A stretch of DNA of 7,191 nucleotides from Alistipes sp. CAG:268 (GTDB lineage Bacteria; Bacteroidota; Bacteroidia; Bacteroidales; Rikenellaceae). The translations under genes and the position numbers were made by a program. The notes beneath the pieces were generated by a model. The model did no database searches. It was not told the DNA's origin and was given only the letters and a program-made list of their open reading frames with translations. Positions 7,002-7,191 of the stretch are shown piece after piece (position 1 is the stretch's first letter; each line of letters begins with the position of its first letter). Location: the NCBI GenBank assembly GCA_000434235.1, contig FR891985.1, forward strand, positions 27,703 to 34,893. The letters run 5' to 3'.

Positions 7002-7191
7002 TTATTCGACCTCCCAGGTGGCCCCGCTGCGGAGCAGGTCGTCCACCGAGTGGATCTTGCTGGCGGCCTTCACCTCCTCGACCTGGCGCTCGACGGCGCG
7101 GTCGTATACGGCGTCGTCCTCCACGGCCCGGATGACACCCAGTGCCACCGGGTAGTCCGGGTACTTCATCGCCGCCAGCATCACGTGCAGC
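7002..7191 (-). CDS. korB: 2-oxoacid:ferredoxin oxidoreductase, beta subunit, C-terminal end (partial)
   Basis: The last 62 residues are present; the gene starts beyond the right edge and ends at TAA (7004-7002). The segment Y-P-D-Y-P-V-A-L-G-V-I-R-A-V-E followed by V-K-A-A-S-K-I-H-S-V-D-D-L-L-R-S-G-A-T-W-E-V is characteristic of the tail of the thiamine-diphosphate-binding beta subunit of 2-oxoglutarate (or related 2-oxoacid) ferredoxin oxidoreductases. The complex decarboxylates the oxoacid to an acyl-CoA in the cytoplasm and reduces ferredoxin, as expected for an anaerobe. The alpha subunit gene should lie immediately right of the window. 2-oxoglutarate is the most likely substrate, but pyruvate or branched oxoacids cannot be excluded from this fragment. 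Confidence 0.84.
   Translation of the reverse strand, partial: LHVMLAAMKYPDYPVALGVIRAVEDDAVYDRAVERQVEEVKAASKIHSVDDLLRSGATWEVE

Overview
The window is GC-rich bacterial DNA that fits the phylum Bacteroidota, and an Alistipes/Rikenellaceae-like gut anaerobe is my best guess. The signs are gene starts without Shine-Dalgarno sequences, a tRNA promoter that matches the Bacteroidota -33 TTTG / -7 TAnnTTTG pattern, a PepSY-like secreted protein of a kind common in Bacteroidales, and a 2-oxoacid:ferredoxin oxidoreductase. The genus is inferred from composition and gene style; no marker gene proves it.

Positions 1-4115 (+ strand) hold the distal part of an anaerobic glycerol-use operon. In order it has the end of glpC (membrane-anchor/electron-transfer subunit of anaerobic glycerol-3-phosphate dehydrogenase), glpK (glycerol kinase), glpF (glycerol facilitator), a 247-residue outer-membrane beta-barrel protein, and a DeoR/GlpR-family repressor. 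A strong hairpin terminator closes it. Gaps are 50, 50, 11 and 31 bases, so co-transcription is likely. The set gives a full path: outer-membrane entry (inferred for the barrel), facilitated diffusion across the inner membrane, phosphorylation, oxidation of glycerol-3-phosphate, and a local regulator that probably senses a phosphorylated intermediate.

Positions 4116-4350 are non-coding, with two short direct repeats, a second intrinsic terminator and a candidate promoter. Positions 4351-5732 (+) are a two-gene unit that overlaps by 4 bases: a Cys-rich DUF169-family protein and an AlkZ-related winged-helix-like protein. Neither has a firmly known role.

Positions 5872-7191 are read from the - strand. 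From right to left they hold the C-terminal end of a 2-oxoacid:ferredoxin oxidoreductase beta subunit (KorB-like) with its terminator, a secreted two-lobed PepSY-like protein with an extremely charged tail and its own terminator, and a tRNA-Ala(GGC) gene with a near-ideal promoter and a terminator that could work in both directions. I saw no insertion sequence, CRISPR array, phage gene or toxin-antitoxin pair. The least explained parts are the outer-membrane barrel inside the glp operon, the DUF169/AlkZ-related pair, and the charged-tail PepSY-like protein.
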